Below are positions 63,689-64,000 of a stretch of 64,000 bases of DNA, in pieces; position 1 is the first letter of the stretch; each line of letters opens with the position of its first letter. Location: positions 124,001-188,000 of the forward strand of contig PYVY01000001.1 in NCBI GenBank assembly GCA_003056425.1. The letters are read 5' to 3'. Both the position numbers and the translations under genes were made by a program. The DNA is from Alteromonas indica (GTDB taxonomy: Bacteria; Pseudomonadota; Gammaproteobacteria; Enterobacterales; Alteromonadaceae). A model generated the notes under the pieces. That model was given only the letters and a program-made list of their open reading frames with translations, was not told the DNA's origin and did not search any database.

Positions 63689-64000
63689 AGTGATGCCAGT
63701 TCTCCAGCAATGTTTGTTTGTGCATAAAAAACCATTGTAGCGCAATAATCGACGCTGCATTGTCAATGTGGCCATTTTCCAGCCAATCAAGGGCATCCTG
63801 CTCTTTTACCCGGTGTACCTGAATATCTTCCGCCTCGTCTTCAAGGCCATGAATGCCTTTGGCCTGATGCGCGTCGGTTTTGGCAACAAAGATGTGAATT
63901 CGCTCGGTGGTGCCGCCTGGACTGGCCAGATAACTTAAGGCTTTGGTCAAATGAGAAAGGGCTATCCCGGCTTCTTCCTGGGCTTCACGGTGACACACCG
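63681..64000 (-). CDS. nudF: ADP-ribose pyrophosphatase NudF, 5' end outside window
   Basis: The last 106 codons of a Nudix hydrolase that continues beyond the right edge. The Nudix box end is visible (REAQEEAGI), followed by LSYLASPGGTTERIHIFVAKT, which is typical of NudF with its ADP-ribose-binding region. It cleaves ADP-ribose to AMP and ribose 5-phosphate. Its position before yqiB and cpdA supports the call. The N-terminus and start cannot be judged. Confidence 0.9.
   Translation of the reverse strand, partial: VCHREAQEEAGIALSHLTKALSYLASPGGTTERIHIFVAKTDAHQAKGIHGLEDEAEDIQVHRVKEQDALDWLENGHIDNAASIIALQWFFMHKQTLLENWHHCE

Overview
The window looks like a chromosomal stretch of a marine, aerobic gammaproteobacterium of the Alteromonadales type (Alteromonas or a close relative). 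The reasons are the nudF-yqiB-cpdA-yqiA-parE cluster at the right end, the efp/epmA/epmB group, ccoG-srkA-yqaA, dsbA, btuB behind a cobalamin riboswitch, four TonB-dependent receptors and several c-di-GMP proteins. The genus is an inference. I saw no tRNA, rRNA, CRISPR array, insertion sequence or prophage.

Left edge (1-2.95 kb): an AT-rich accessory patch. It holds a truncated coiled-coil protein of unknown function, an AlbA_2/Schlafen-type ATP-binding protein and an attC-like folded site between them. It is followed by about 800 bp of gene-poor DNA that contains a 14-bp tandem repeat.

3-13.5 kb: a DUF3750 lipoprotein, an amidohydrolase/SDR pair resembling the L-fucose oxidation enzymes, and a DmdC/FadE-like acyl-CoA dehydrogenase with a PsrA-like operator. 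Then come a 1475-aa secreted protein carrying two different nuclease domains, a DUF3016 protein and a small membrane protein.

13.7-23.8 kb: the ccoG-srkA-yqaA operon, the cobalamin riboswitch with btuB, a GAF-GGDEF diguanylate cyclase, a flavin monooxygenase-like protein, dsbA and an HD hydrolase.

23.9-38 kb: a TonB-dependent receptor divergent from an exported MTA/SAH-nucleosidase-like protein, and a PF03773 permease. A Fur-box siderophore receptor and its PepSY partner follow, then an aldo/keto reductase, ybiB, a SulP anion transporter, two small membrane proteins and a PAP2 phosphatase.

38-53.6 kb: housekeeping and repair genes (AEC transporter, bolA, alkB, rlmG, cyclophilin), a Zur-box TonB receptor with His/Glu-rich loops, and the complete EF-P and EF-P lysylation set (epmA, efp, epmB). 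Also here are a YjfB-like protein, a conserved hypothetical, an HAD phosphatase and a membrane GGDEF protein.

53.7-59.8 kb: the most unusual locus. A 1510-aa CheB-CheR-PAS-GGDEF-EAL protein sits 20 bp upstream of a bacteriophytochrome photosensory core (PAS-GAF-PHY) that has no output domain. Together they suggest a split light-sensing system acting on methylation and c-di-GMP.

59.9-64 kb: parE, yqiA, cpdA, yqiB and nudF (nudF cut by the window edge), overlapping in the order usual for gammaproteobacteria.

Metal, vitamin and fatty-acid control can be read from DNA sites: a Fur box at 32.2 kb, a Zur box at 45.9 kb, a B12 riboswitch at 16.7 kb and a PsrA-like box at 5.4 kb.
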